Part shown: positions 33,105 to 41,896 of the stretch, piece by piece | Layout of the letters: every line of letters begins with the position of its first letter | Numbering within the stretch: position 1 is the stretch's first letter | Assembly (NCBI RefSeq): GCF_003391135.1 | Contig: NZ_CP031455.1 | Location: 8,521,501 to 8,585,500, forward strand | Length of the DNA stretch: 64,000 bases | From: Streptoverticillium olivoreticuli subsp. olivoreticuli | Lineage (GTDB): Bacteria; Actinomycetota; Actinomycetes; Streptomycetales; Streptomycetaceae | Direction of reading: 5' to 3' | The notes under the pieces: model-generated | Database searches by the model: none | Told to the model about the DNA's origin: nothing | Seen by the model: the letters and a program-made list of their open reading frames with translations, nothing else | Program-made: the position numbers and the translations under genes

Positions 33105-33174
33105 CGTGGAGGCCGACCGACCGGGACGACCTTCGGCGCGGCGGCGAGGGCCCCGGCCACCTGCGGAGACAGCG

Positions 33175-35052
33175 TCAGTGGTGGGCGGAGTCCAGGACGG
33201 CCCTGAGCCAGTCCGGCTGTCCGATCGGGGCGCCGAGGCGTGCTGGGGGCAGCGCGAGAGTGTCGAGCAGGGCCGGCAGGTGGGTGTGGACGGCGGCGAG
33301 CGCGCGGGGACGGGCGCCGTGGACGAGCCGTCCCTCGTCAGGAGTCAGGTCGGCGTGCTCGAGGTGCCAGCCGAGATCCTCCTCGATGCTGTCCAGGCTC
33401 AGGAGATGGTGCAGCGCGGCCAGGGCAGGCTCGTCCGGGGAGCCCGCCAGGGCCTCGGCCTGGTGCTGGAACCGTTCGAGAACCACCCGCTTGGTATGGG
33501 CGACGGCAAGGTCGACCAGGCCGGGGAGCAGAGGGTTCCACACGGCGAACTCGTCGGACGCCTGAGGACGGAGGCCGTTGCCGCTGCCGGCGCCCGAGGC
33601 CTCGTCGAGCCGCCGTGTCAGATCCGTGTGGAGCCGGCTTTCGCGAAGGCGGGCGAGGCCGACGGCGGTGCGCGGGTCCGCCACGTCGAGGGGGCCGGCC
33701 GGTGGCTCCGCTGCCGGCGGCGGAGGTTCGGCCAGCAGCGACTTGCCGGCGTCGAGGTGGATGAGCAGGGTGTCGCCCGCGGCCGCGTGGAAGATCCGTG
33801 CGAGGTCCTCGTAGTCGGTGATGCGGTTCATGGACAACACGCCCTGCGCGCCGCAGCGTTGCCGGCACACGGCGGCGACCTGTTCCAGAGTGCCGGAGGT
33901 CCATGCCTTGGCCAGGGCGAGATCGCGGTGGGCCGCGCTCCAGGGTGCCCAGGTGGGCGGGGTGCCGCCGGCGGCCGGCGGCCCGCTGTGCACCCCTCGT
34001 ACAAAGCGCTCGCGCTCCTCGTTGACCAGGAAGGTCGCGGCATAGGCACGGGCGAGGGCACTGTAGAGGGCCTCCTGCTGAGTGCGGTATTCCAGGACCG
34101 GCAGCCTGGGCGCGAGCCGTCCCATGGTGGTGCGCCCGCGGGAGTAGCGCAGTGCGATGGCGACGGCGGCCCGGGCGGCCGCGGCCTGGCCGGCGGCCGC
34201 GCCGACCGAGGCGTGGGCGGAGGCCGACAGGGAGCGGACCAACCGGTGGCCGCTGCCGTCGAGGGGGTCCTCGAAGCGTCCGTCGTCGGTGATGTCGGCG
34301 CTGTCGCGCAGCCAGCCGTCGTAAGGGACCGGGGTGCCGTCGAAGCTGATGACGGCGTAGTCGAGCGGGACGAGGGAAGTGGGCGGAAGCGGTGTGATGC
34401 GGACACCGGGCGCCGTGGTGGCGCCGTGCCGCAGGCGGACGGCGAACGGGAAGACGCCGTGCTCGTGGTCGTCGATGAGCAGTCTGGCGTAGACCACGAC
34501 GATCCTGGACCGGCCGGGCGCGCCGCCCGGCGCCATGAACTTGGCCGCCTCGGGGCCGGGGGTGTGGAGGGTGAAGGTACGGTTCGCGTGGTGGTAGCGG
34601 GCTTCGGTCGCCGGACCGAGGTGGCTGCTGCCGTTGCCGAGTTCGGTGATGAGGATGCCGCCGACGGCGTCCATGGCGTCGAGGTCCTCGATGAGGGGCG
34701 CGAGGCCCCCGCCGGGCCGTCCGAGCTCGACCAGGGTGCAGGTGACGACGGAGAAGTGGACCAGAGCCGTGAGGAAGAGTCCGGGATCGACCGTCGCGGC
34801 CCATTCGAGGGCGGTGAGCAGACGGGATCGGTCGTGGTGCAGGGCGAGACTTCCGCCTGCGTCGAGCCCGAGGGCACGCAGCCTGCTGTACGTCCGCTCG
34901 TGCCGGGCGTCGGCCGGGCCGGTCGAGGGGCTGCGGTCGAAGCAGGGCCGGTCGAGCAGGCGGTCGAGACGGGCGAGATGACGCAGACGGTCGCCGTGCA
35001 GCAGGCGCCGCATCGAGGTCGGTCCGGACGGCCCCGGGGCGGGGTCCGTCAC
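33175..35052 (-). CDS. Acyl-CoA oxidase/dehydrogenase family flavoenzyme
   Basis: 625 residues, the length of acyl-CoA oxidases and not of the 390-residue dehydrogenases. The middle has GGLAPLIEDLDAMDAVGGILITELGNGSSHL with the TELG.GS segment of the flavin-binding domain; FTLHTPGPEAAKFMAPGG and AVISFDGTPVPYDGWL fit the beta domain, and RYSRGRTTMG the next. The C-terminal helical half is divergent. The enzyme would oxidise an acyl-CoA at the alpha-beta bond. Its start overlaps the end of the AfsA-like gene by four bases. In S. avermitilis an acyl-CoA oxidase (Aco) is essential for the avenolide hormone, a useful precedent. Confidence 0.85.
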   Translation of the reverse strand: MTDPAPGPSGPTSMRRLLHGDRLRHLARLDRLLDRPCFDRSPSTGPADARHERTYSRLRALGLDAGGSLALHHDRSRLLTALEWAATVDPGLFLTALVHFSVVTCTLVELGRPGGGLAPLIEDLDAMDAVGGILITELGNGSSHLGPATEARYHHANRTFTLHTPGPEAAKFMAPGGAPGRSRIVVVYARLLIDDHEHGVFPFAVRLRHGATTAPGVRITPLPPTSLVPLDYAVISFDGTPVPYDGWLRDSADITDDGRFEDPLDGSGHRLVRSLSASAHASVGAAAGQAAAARAAVAIALRYSRGRTTMGRLAPRLPVLEYRTQQEALYSALARAYAATFLVNEERERFVRGVHSGPPAAGGTPPTWAPWSAAHRDLALAKAWTSGTLEQVAAVCRQRCGAQGVLSMNRITDYEDLARIFHAAAGDTLLIHLDAGKSLLAEPPPPAAEPPAGPLDVADPRTAVGLARLRESRLHTDLTRRLDEASGAGSGNGLRPQASDEFAVWNPLLPGLVDLAVAHTKRVVLERFQHQAEALAGSPDEPALAALHHLLSLDSIEEDLGWHLEHADLTPDEGRLVHGARPRALAAVHTHLPALLDTLALPPARLGAPIGQPDWLRAVLDSAHH

Positions 35053-35864
35053 GGAGCGGCCTCCTGAGCCCCTGGTGAGACAAGAATCGGTGGGCCGGGC
35101 GGGACGGGATCGGCTGTACCGGTCTGCCCGGCGGGGTGCGCCGAGCGCTCCAGGGTGCGCATGGCCTGGGCGTGTTCGATCGCGAAGATGTGCGCGGGGT
35201 CGAAGGCGTGCAGGCGCACTCGGCAGCTGACGCAGACGCGGCCGCTCTGACGGATCGTCACCTCGGCTGTCAGTGGGACGCGATGGTCCTCGGGGGGTCC
35301 GGTCACCCGCAGGGTGCCGTCGAGTTCGGCGGGGAGCGGGAAGACGAACCTCTCGAAGTCCGTCTCCAGAGCGTGCATCACGGCATAGCGGTCACCCTGG
35401 CCGGGAGGGGGCGCGACGAGCTCCGCGACGGCCCAGGTGATGAGCTGTGTACATGCCTCGATCAGCAGCATGCCGGGGACGTGCTGCTGATCAGCCGTGT
35501 GGTCACGGATCATCTCGGTTTCGTTGGGAACGGTCAGGCGGGCGCCGAAACGGCCGTCGGCGGCCCGGGCGTCTCCGATGAGGACGTTGTCCTGGGCGTG
35601 TTTGAGCACGCGATGGCGCGGGACGGGTCTCGGGGGCCGGTGGGTGTCCGCGGGACGGGCGTCGGCCTCGGCCATGCTCTCGCACAGGTCGGCCCAGGTG
35701 TTCTCGTCGATGCCCAGGCCCGGCACCACGGTGGGCCGGATACCGGGCTCCGGGGTGTGCCGCGCGAGCCGGTCGCGCAGATCCCGTGCGGTGACGACCT
35801 GGGGGTGGACGGTGGCGCGGGAGAAGGATTCCCCTACCACCCACAGGATCCGAGGTGAGGTCAC
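35049..35864 (-). CDS. AfsA-like hotdog protein
   Basis: 271 residues. The family marks are VPRHRVLKHAQDNVLIGDAR, then RDHTADQQHVPGMLLIEACTQ and MHALETDFERFVFPL. These are the strands and the central helix of the A-factor biosynthesis hotdog domain. Canonical AfsA/ScbA has two hotdog repeats and joins DHAP with a beta-ketoacyl thioester; here only one is clear, after an unrelated N-terminal 80 residues (RILWVVGESFSRATVHPQVV). It may therefore act as a dehydratase or thioester enzyme and not as a butyrolactone synthase. It is coupled to the acyl-CoA oxidase gene and follows the KAS III gene by 114 bases. Confidence 0.82.
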   Translation of the reverse strand: MTSPRILWVVGESFSRATVHPQVVTARDLRDRLARHTPEPGIRPTVVPGLGIDENTWADLCESMAEADARPADTHRPPRPVPRHRVLKHAQDNVLIGDARAADGRFGARLTVPNETEMIRDHTADQQHVPGMLLIEACTQLITWAVAELVAPPPGQGDRYAVMHALETDFERFVFPLPAELDGTLRVTGPPEDHRVPLTAEVTIRQSGRVCVSCRVRLHAFDPAHIFAIEHAQAMRTLERSAHPAGQTGTADPVPPGPPILVSPGAQEAAP

Positions 35865-35978
35865 GGTGTTCTCCTGAAGCAGGCGCGAGGCCCACAGCGG
35901 TGGCTCGCGTACGGAAAGGGGAAGACGAACGATGGCCTTCTGGGCGGATCCACGCCGCTGAGCCCGGGCGCGGGCGGG

Positions 35979-37019
35979 CTAGGGGCCGTACGTGGCCGCG
36001 AGGAGCGGGCTGCGTGCGGGTTTCGTGGTGCCGCTCCACGTCAGGACCGTGCTGCCCCAGGTGAGTCCGGCGCCGAACCCGACCAGCAGCACCCGGTCAC
36101 CCGTCTTGATCCGGCCCTCGGCCGCGGCGTGGGCGAGGCCGAACGGCAGTGATCCCGCACCGATGTTCCCCACCCGGTCCCCGATCACCACCAGTCGGTC
36201 GGGATCGATGCCCAAGGACTCGCCCACGCCGCGCAGCAGGACCGGGTTCGGCTGATGCATGACCACTACGTCCACTTCTCCCAGCGTCAGGTCCGCTTGT
36301 TCGAGGGCGGTCGCCACGGCCCTGGGAACGATGTCCACGATGAAGTCGCGGACCGCGTGCCCGTCCATGACGATGTGGTGCCCCCCGTCGGCGAGCGTGG
36401 CGTCCGAGGCCGGCCGCCGGCTGCCACCGGCCGGGATGAGGACGTCACCGGCCCGGCGCCCGTCGGAGCCGAGAGCGATGGCCCCGAAACCCTCGCCGAC
36501 GGGTACGGGACCCATGACGGTGGCCGCCGCCCCATCGGCGAACAGCACGGCCGTGGGGCGGTCCGCGGCGTCGACGAACGGCGAGTAGACCTCGCAGCCC
36601 ACGACCGCGGCGTACCGTGCGCCCGGGTCGCCCAGGAGCCAGTCGCGCGCGACGCGCGTGGCGAAGAGCCAGCCCGAGCAGGCCGCGGAGACGTCGAAGG
36701 CCACGGCGTTCCGCGCGCCCAGCGACGCCTGCACCCGACACGCCGTGGAGGGGCCCAGTTCGTCGGGCGTGGAGGTGGCCAGGACCAGCAGGTCCAGCTG
36801 CTCGGCGGCGATACCGGCACACTCGAGCGCCTCACGGACCGCTTCGGCGGCGAGGTCCGACGTCGCCTGGCCCGGCCCTGCGATGTGCCGCCGCCGCACG
36901 CCGGTGCGTTCGAGAATCCACTCCGGGCTGATCCCGGTGCGGGCTCCCACCTCGGCGTTCGTGCGGACCGTCGGTGGGAGGAACGCGCCCGTCCCCAGAA
37001 TTCCGATGCGGTGTTCCAT
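35979..37019 (-). CDS. 3-oxoacyl-ACP synthase III (KAS III) paralogue
   Basis: 346 residues with the full triad: Cys in FDVSAACSGWLFA, His in VVVMHQPNPVLL and Asn in DRVGNIGAGSLP. N-terminal IGILGTGAFLPPTVRTNAEV and WILERTGVRRRHIA are typical. It should start a chain by condensing an acyl-CoA with malonyl-ACP. It heads the minus-strand trio with the AfsA-like and acyl-CoA oxidase genes, outside any primary fatty-acid operon, so it is probably a specialised enzyme. The start ATG 37019 follows GAAGGGGAGTCAGAC. Confidence 0.92.
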   Translation of the reverse strand: MEHRIGILGTGAFLPPTVRTNAEVGARTGISPEWILERTGVRRRHIAGPGQATSDLAAEAVREALECAGIAAEQLDLLVLATSTPDELGPSTACRVQASLGARNAVAFDVSAACSGWLFATRVARDWLLGDPGARYAAVVGCEVYSPFVDAADRPTAVLFADGAAATVMGPVPVGEGFGAIALGSDGRRAGDVLIPAGGSRRPASDATLADGGHHIVMDGHAVRDFIVDIVPRAVATALEQADLTLGEVDVVVMHQPNPVLLRGVGESLGIDPDRLVVIGDRVGNIGAGSLPFGLAHAAAEGRIKTGDRVLLVGFGAGLTWGSTVLTWSGTTKPARSPLLAATYGP

Positions 37020-37273
37020 GTCTGACTCCCCTTCGGCAGCCTGCCACGAAGAGTCGATCAGCAGCACGCCGTGCTCGCCACCCGGCTCATGCCGGATGCG
37101 GCCATCCGGGGCGGGCGCCCGGGCCGGGCGGACCATCGTGCGGGGCCCGGCGGCGGGAGGGGAAGCCGCCGATGCGGCTTCCCCTCCTTCGGAGCCCTCG
37201 CGTTGCGAACGCGTGCGGCCGAACACAGCATGGCTAATTGTCGATAAAGAAATTTTTATGCTGAGAGGTCGAT

Positions 37274-38554
37274 GTGAGCTCCGACGCCTCCGGCGGTGTC
37301 CACCGCTCCGTCATCGTCAGCCTTATCGGCACCACGTTGGTCTGGTACGACTTCTTCCTGTACGTCAGCGCCTCCGTGTTGGTCTTCAACCACCGGTTCT
37401 TCCCCTACCTGACGCCGTTCGCCGGCACGCTCATGTCCGTGGGGCTCTACGGGGTCGGCCTCGTGGCCCGTCCGGCCGGCGGCGTGCTCTGCGGCCACCT
37501 CGGCGACCGTCACGGCAGACGCCCGGCCCTGGTGGCCACCCTGGTGCTCACCGGCGCCTCCACCGGACTGATCGGCGTGCTGCCCGCGTACGACCGGATC
37601 GGGCTCGCCGCCCCGCTGCTGCTGGTGGCGCTGCGGTTGCTCCAGGGGCTCGGTCTCGGAGGCGCATGGGGAGCCGCGGCCGTCGTCTCGCTGGAATGCG
37701 TCCCACCGGAGCGCCGGGGGCGCATCTCCAGCTGGGCCCAGACCGGGGCGCCGGCAGGGAATCTGCTGGCCTTCGGCATGATGACGGCCGTATCGGCGTC
37801 GATGACGTCCGAACAGTTCGTGACCTGGGGCTGGCGGCTGCCGTTCCTGTTCTCGGCGGTGCTGGTGGCGGTGGGGCTGTGGGCCCGTATGCGCATCGAG
37901 GAGACCCCCGTCTTCCGGGCGCTGTCCGCGGCCGGCGCCCGCCGCGAGCGGCCGGTCGTCGAGCTGGTGAAGGACCACCGGGGCGGACTGCTGACCGCCG
38001 TGGCCGTGGCGGTGGGCGCGGACGTCGTGCTGTTCACGTTCTCGTTCGGCTACGTCCTCACCTTCCTCAACATCGCGGGAGTGCCCTTCACCGCCCTGTT
38101 GGCCCTCACGGTCCTCAGCCCGCTGGCTCTGATCGCGCTGATCCCGCTCTTCGGCCTCCTGTCCGACCGCTGCGGCCGACGGCGCGTCTGCCTGGCAGGC
38201 ACGGTGGCCACAGCGGTGTGGGCCGCCGGGTTCCTTCCCCTGGTCCGCACTGCCTCACTGCCGGTCCTGGTGGTCGCGTACCTGCTCGCGCTGGCGGCCT
38301 TCGCGGCGATGTACGCACCTCAGGCGGCCATCGTCGCCGGGCTCTTCCCGAGCCACCTCAGGCTCAGCGGCACCACGACCGGATACCAGCTGGCCGGTCT
38401 CCTGGGGAGCACGCTCGCCGCCTTCCTGACCACCCGGGCAGCCGGCTGGTTCCACACCCCCGCCGCCGTCCCCGCCTATGCCCTCGCCGCCCTCCTGGTC
38501 AGCGGCGGGGCACTCCTGATCACCCGCCACGCCCCCGAAGGAGCAGACACATGA
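37274..38554 (+). CDS. MFS transporter, metabolite:H+ symporter (MHS) type
   Basis: 426 residues with 12 predicted helices. The loop 2-3 motif GHLGDRHGRRPALV, the N-terminal SLIGTTLVWYDFFLYVSASVL, and the LQGLGLGGAWGAAAVVSLE helix place it with the MHS family (ProP, ShiA, KgtP), which imports organic acids, osmolytes or shikimate with protons. The start GTG 37274 follows GAGAGGTC. The upstream bases 37215-37262 are unusually AT-rich. Its TGA overlaps the ATG of the secreted protein gene, so the two are coupled. Confidence 0.88.
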   Translation: MSSDASGGVHRSVIVSLIGTTLVWYDFFLYVSASVLVFNHRFFPYLTPFAGTLMSVGLYGVGLVARPAGGVLCGHLGDRHGRRPALVATLVLTGASTGLIGVLPAYDRIGLAAPLLLVALRLLQGLGLGGAWGAAAVVSLECVPPERRGRISSWAQTGAPAGNLLAFGMMTAVSASMTSEQFVTWGWRLPFLFSAVLVAVGLWARMRIEETPVFRALSAAGARRERPVVELVKDHRGGLLTAVAVAVGADVVLFTFSFGYVLTFLNIAGVPFTALLALTVLSPLALIALIPLFGLLSDRCGRRRVCLAGTVATAVWAAGFLPLVRTASLPVLVVAYLLALAAFAAMYAPQAAIVAGLFPSHLRLSGTTTGYQLAGLLGSTLAAFLTTRAAGWFHTPAAVPAYALAALLVSGGALLITRHAPEGADT

Positions 38555-39117
38555 AACGTCCCTGGCGACTCCCGGTCGTTGTCGCGGTCGGCGCCCTCTT
38601 CACGGCACTCGCCCTCTACGACGTCTCGTCCGCGGGTGCACCCACCGTCATCACCTGCGACAACACATGGACGATGAACTTCACTCCGGCCCTGACCGTC
38701 GCGTCGCAGGACAAAGTGACGGCCAAGGTCAGCGATCCGAACGGCGCACTGCGCAAGTGCACCGGTGATGCCGCCATGACCATGGGCGACTTCGTGGCCG
38801 AAGGCATCGGCAACAGCGTGACCTGCGCCGCCGGCAGCTACGAGAACACATCCAGCGCGCTGCAACGTGTCACCTGGAACGCCCGGGACAACCAGCTCAC
38901 CAGCACCTACACCTGGAACATGAGCCCCATCGGAGACCTGCTCAGCGCCCAGTCCCCCCTCAACGGCGGGATCACCGAGGGTCGGTACAAGGGCGCCACC
39001 TGGACCATGGCCATCGACCCGATCCGATCCAAGATCAGCCTCACCGACTGCGACAGCCCCACCGGACTGAAGTCCATCAGCGTCGCCGGCACCCTGGTCA
39101 TCACCCCCGCCTCATGA
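38551..39117 (+). CDS. Small secreted protein, 188 aa
   Basis: The N-terminus MKRPWRLPVVVAVGALFTAL then ALYDVSSAGA is a signal peptide or anchor. The mature part has four cysteines (VITCDNTW, RKCTGDAA, SVTCAAG, LTDCDSP) and beta-strand patterns such as GGITEGRYKGATWTM. Spacing of Cys and the GxxTxGRxxGxT segment resemble the secreted protein at 16159. No catalytic motif is seen. Coupling to an MHS transporter by an ATGA overlap is odd for a secreted protein and suggests a joint role in capture and uptake (inference). Confidence 0.7.
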   Translation: MKRPWRLPVVVAVGALFTALALYDVSSAGAPTVITCDNTWTMNFTPALTVASQDKVTAKVSDPNGALRKCTGDAAMTMGDFVAEGIGNSVTCAAGSYENTSSALQRVTWNARDNQLTSTYTWNMSPIGDLLSAQSPLNGGITEGRYKGATWTMAIDPIRSKISLTDCDSPTGLKSISVAGTLVITPAS

Positions 39118-39156
39118 GCCCGACCGTGGCGGAGCAGTGACTTGAGGGGTCGGGCT
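39117..39156. terminator. Hairpin between convergent genes
   Basis: AGCCCGACC (39117-39125) and GGTCGGGCT (39148-39156) pair perfectly. It lies between the secreted protein gene and the TetR gene and can end both transcripts. Confidence 0.65.
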
Positions 39157-39164
39157 GCCGGCTG

Positions 39165-39863
39165 TCAGTCCTGCTGCCTCGGGTTGGTGAGGGCGTGAAG
39201 TGTGCCCGTGAGCTGGTCGGGGGTGAGGGGCGGGGCGGGCAGGGGGGCCGCGGCCTCGGCGCGCAGGCCGGCGAGGAGGAGGTGGAGATGGCGCGGCCAG
39301 GCGCCGGGGGCGGTGGCTTCGGAGGCGGGGACCACCCGTCCGAGGGCGGCGAGCAGGAAGAGCAGGTCCTCGACGGTGACGTCGGCTCGTACGGTGCCCT
39401 GTTTCTGGGCCCGGCCGATGAGCTGGGTCATGGTCTGGTGGTGGTGGGCCTTGAGGGCGTCGAGGGAGGGGATGTCGGGGATGCTGGTGGTCATGAGGTC
39501 GTTGGCGCCCCGGTCGGCGGCGAGACCTTCGAAGATGCCCTCGAGGTAGTGGACCAGGCCGTCCCAGGCGTCCTCGGCGCCGCGGGCGTTCTCACCGTGG
39601 CGGAGGGTGTCGTTGAGCGACTCGCCGAAGACCGCTTCGATGAGCGCTCCGCGGGTGGGGAAGCGGCGGTAGAGGGTGGCGTTGCCGACTCCGGCGCGGC
39701 GGGCGATGTCGTCGAGGGGGGCGTCCATGCCTTGTTCGGCGTAGATCTCGCGGGCGGCGGCGATGAGCAGTTCGCGGTTGCGCCGGGCGTCGCGCCGCAG
39801 CGGCGCGGGGCGGCTGTTCCCGGCCGGCGGCCCGCCTGACCCGCCGCTTCGCGCAGTGCTCAC
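39165..39863 (-). CDS. TetR-family repressor
   Basis: 232 residues. After a disordered N-terminus the HTH reads LLIAAAREIYAEQGMDAPLD, then DIARRAGVGNATLYRRFPTRGALIEAVF, the standard TetR DNA-binding domain. The C-terminal ligand domain (LVHYLEGIFEGLAADRGAND) belongs to the SCO4008-like group. The gene starts at GTG 39863 and is divergent from the P450 at 40063. A perfect palindrome in the shared promoter region is the likely operator, so the repressor probably controls itself and the P450. Confidence 0.93.
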   Translation of the reverse strand: MSTARSGGSGGPPAGNSRPAPLRRDARRNRELLIAAAREIYAEQGMDAPLDDIARRAGVGNATLYRRFPTRGALIEAVFGESLNDTLRHGENARGAEDAWDGLVHYLEGIFEGLAADRGANDLMTTSIPDIPSLDALKAHHHQTMTQLIGRAQKQGTVRADVTVEDLLFLLAALGRVVPASEATAPGAWPRHLHLLLAGLRAEAAAPLPAPPLTPDQLTGTLHALTNPRQQD

Positions 39864-39981
39864 TGTCCCTCAACTCCCGTGCCGTGCGCCGATGCTGTCC
39901 CCGGTGCTGTTCTCGCTGTCGCGGGCAGCAGCCTAGCAAGAAAGCGTGGACTGCTCCCCGGTTCGTTGTTAGGGTCGGGAC

Positions 39982-40009
39982 ATCAAGTGGGGAGTGCTCC
40001 CCACTTGAT
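39982..40009. promoter_or_regulatory. Perfect 28-bp palindrome, probable TetR operator
   Basis: Half-sites ATCAAGTGGGGAG and CTCCCCACTTGAT are exact reverse complements around a TG centre. The element lies between the divergent TetR and P450 genes, 54 bases before the P450 start. A related half-site, CTGCTCCCCGG, occurs about 30 bases upstream. Length and position are as expected for an autoregulated TetR operator. Confidence 0.8.
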
Positions 40010-40062
40010 GGGGCCATGGCCTGCCCATGGCCATGCCCTGACGACGAAAGGGACGACAGCCC

Positions 40063-41277
40063 GTGAGCACCATGCCCGCGTTCGAGACTCTTGCACCGGC
40101 CGGCACCGACTTCACCGCCGACCCCTATCCCGTCTACGCCCATCTGCGGGAGCAGGGCCCGGTCCACCGGGTGCCCACTGGAGGCTCCGACGACATCTGG
40201 GTGATCCTGGGACACGAGGAGGTACGGGCCGCGCTCACCGATGTGCGGCTGAGCAACGACGTCCGCAACTCCTCCCGCTGGGTGGACGACGGTGGTTATG
40301 CCATCGGCCGCAACATGCTCCAGACCGACGCGCCCCAGCACACCCGCCTGCGCAGGATGGTCGCGGGGGCGTTCACCGCCCGCCGGATCGAGTCGCTGCG
40401 GCCGCGTATCCAGCAGCTGACCGACGAACTCCTCGACAAGATCGCCCCGTTGACCGGTGCCGATCTCGTCGCCGCTCTCGCGCGGCCGCTGCCCATCGCG
40501 GTGATCTGCGAGCTCCTGGGTGTGCCGGCCGAGGACCAGGAGCCCTTCCGCGTCTGGTCCGACGCGATGGTCTTCCAGCCCACCCCCGAGGCCGCGGCCG
40601 CCGCGGCCATGTCGATGACCGAGTACCTGAGCGGGCTGCTCCAGGCCAAGGACCGCTCCCCGGGTGACGACCTGCTCAGCGCGCTGGTCCGCGCCCGCGA
40701 CACCGACGGTGACCGCCTGGGTCCGGAGGAGCTCCTCGGTATGGCGTTCGTGCTCCTCGTCGCGGGGCACGAGACCACCGTCAACCTCCTGTCCAACGGC
40801 ACGTACGCCCTGCTGACCCACCCCGAGCAGCTCGCCGCGCTGCGCGCCGACCGGTCCCTGCTCGAGGGCGCGATCGAGGAGATGCTGCGGTACGAGGGCC
40901 CGGTGACCTCCTCGGCCTACCGCTGGGCCACCGAGGACGTGGAGACCGGCGGTGTGACCATCCCGGCCGGCGAGGCGGTCCTGATCATTCTGGGCTCGGC
41001 CTCCCGGGACTCCGGCCGCTTCCCCGACCCGGACCGCTTCGACATCCGCCGCCCCCGCACGGGCACCGGCGGCGCCGGGCACCTCGCCTTCGGCCACGGC
41101 ATCCACCACTGCCTGGGCGCCCCGCTCGCCCGGCTCGAGGCCGCGGTCGCCTTCACCGCACTGCTCGACCGCTTCCCCGACCTCGCCCTCGCGACCGCCC
41201 CCGCGAAGGCGCCCTGGCGCCCGGGCCTGATCCGGGGCCTGTCGGAACTGCCGGTCCGTTACACCCCGCGCCCCTGA
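40063..41277 (+). CDS. Cytochrome P450
   Basis: 404 residues. I-helix FVLLVAGHETTVNLLSNG, K-helix ExxR in IEEMLRYEGPVTSSAYRW, and heme loop LAFGHGIHHCLGAPLARLEA are intact. It is soluble and CYP105/107-like in general appearance. The substrate is unknown. It is likely repressed by the divergent TetR protein. No ferredoxin is adjacent. Possible partners are the acyl-CoA oxidase/AfsA-like genes, by analogy with the Aco-plus-P450 pair of avenolide biosynthesis, but the two sets lie about 5 kb apart. Confidence 0.92.
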   Translation: MSTMPAFETLAPAGTDFTADPYPVYAHLREQGPVHRVPTGGSDDIWVILGHEEVRAALTDVRLSNDVRNSSRWVDDGGYAIGRNMLQTDAPQHTRLRRMVAGAFTARRIESLRPRIQQLTDELLDKIAPLTGADLVAALARPLPIAVICELLGVPAEDQEPFRVWSDAMVFQPTPEAAAAAAMSMTEYLSGLLQAKDRSPGDDLLSALVRARDTDGDRLGPEELLGMAFVLLVAGHETTVNLLSNGTYALLTHPEQLAALRADRSLLEGAIEEMLRYEGPVTSSAYRWATEDVETGGVTIPAGEAVLIILGSASRDSGRFPDPDRFDIRRPRTGTGGAGHLAFGHGIHHCLGAPLARLEAAVAFTALLDRFPDLALATAPAKAPWRPGLIRGLSELPVRYTPRP

Positions 41278-41677
41278 GGGCCATCAGCCGGAACGGCCTC
41301 ACCGCAGGCTCCCGCTGACCGCGGCGGAGCGCGATGGCACGGTCCCGCTCCCAAGGGGGCGCGCCGGGGTCCAGGTACGGGGGTCCTGGACCCCGGCGAT
41401 CCGGTCTGCTGCCGCCCGCCATCGATCCGGCGATCCAGTTCGCCGTCAACCGGCAGTGCCGGCACCTGCTTTCCCCAGTGCGAGCCCGAGCCGCTTCGTC
41501 GGCTCGGGCTCGCACTCGTAAGCGTTTGTCCCCGTTCAGCGATCTTTGTCCATCCTTCAGGTCCCTGTGTTGCGTAATCATGCTGCCGGTTTTGCCTTTC
41601 TCGGTGGAAAAGCAGGGCGCAAGATTTCTGTCACGGGCCACTGCAAGTCGGCTGGACACCAAGCGGGGGACAAGAAC
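41278..41677. other. 400-bp intergenic region with boundary hairpin
   Basis: No gene is supported. At 41477-41516 AGTGCGAGCCCGAGCCG and CGGCTCGGGCTCGCACT form a perfect 17-bp stem with a 6-base loop (CTTCGT), a very strong terminator between the P450 and the following cluster. The bases after it (41560-41670) are less GC-rich and presumably hold the promoter of the small peptide and its operon. Confidence 0.75.
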
Positions 41678-41842
41678 ATGAAGAAGAAGACCGCATTCCA
41701 CAAAATTTTCGGCGCGCTTGCCGCGACGGTACTGGCGGTTCTCGCCGTTTCCGTGAGCAGCGGATCCCAGTCGCCGCAGGGAAAGGCCGACGTGCCCACC
41801 ACCCACGTCCCCTCCCTGCCCGGCGACTCGCAATGGGGATGA
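41678..41842 (+). CDS. Small exported peptide, 54 aa
   Basis: It starts at ATG 41678 after GCGGGGGACAAGAAC. The N-terminus MKKKTAFHKIFGALAATVLA is a clear signal peptide (three Lys, then a hydrophobic run to SVSSGS). The remaining 20 or so residues, including KADVPTTHVPSLPGDSQWG, would be secreted. No Cys and no known RiPP signature are present. It is the first gene before the 5-aminolevulinate-synthase-like gene (55-base gap). A secreted pheromone sensed by the cluster, an immunity peptide or an unmodified short product are all possible; I do not recognise it. Confidence 0.6.
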   Translation: MKKKTAFHKIFGALAATVLAVLAVSVSSGSQSPQGKADVPTTHVPSLPGDSQWG

Positions 41843-41896
41843 TCGCATTCCGGTCGGCCGGTTCCCTATGAAATCCGTTCCAGCAACAGGAGACGC

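Noticed and set aside
35049..35864. Canonical AfsA/ScbA butyrolactone synthase
   Set aside because: Only one hotdog repeat is clear and the N-terminus differs; no butyrolactone receptor gene is adjacent, so only the family name is used.
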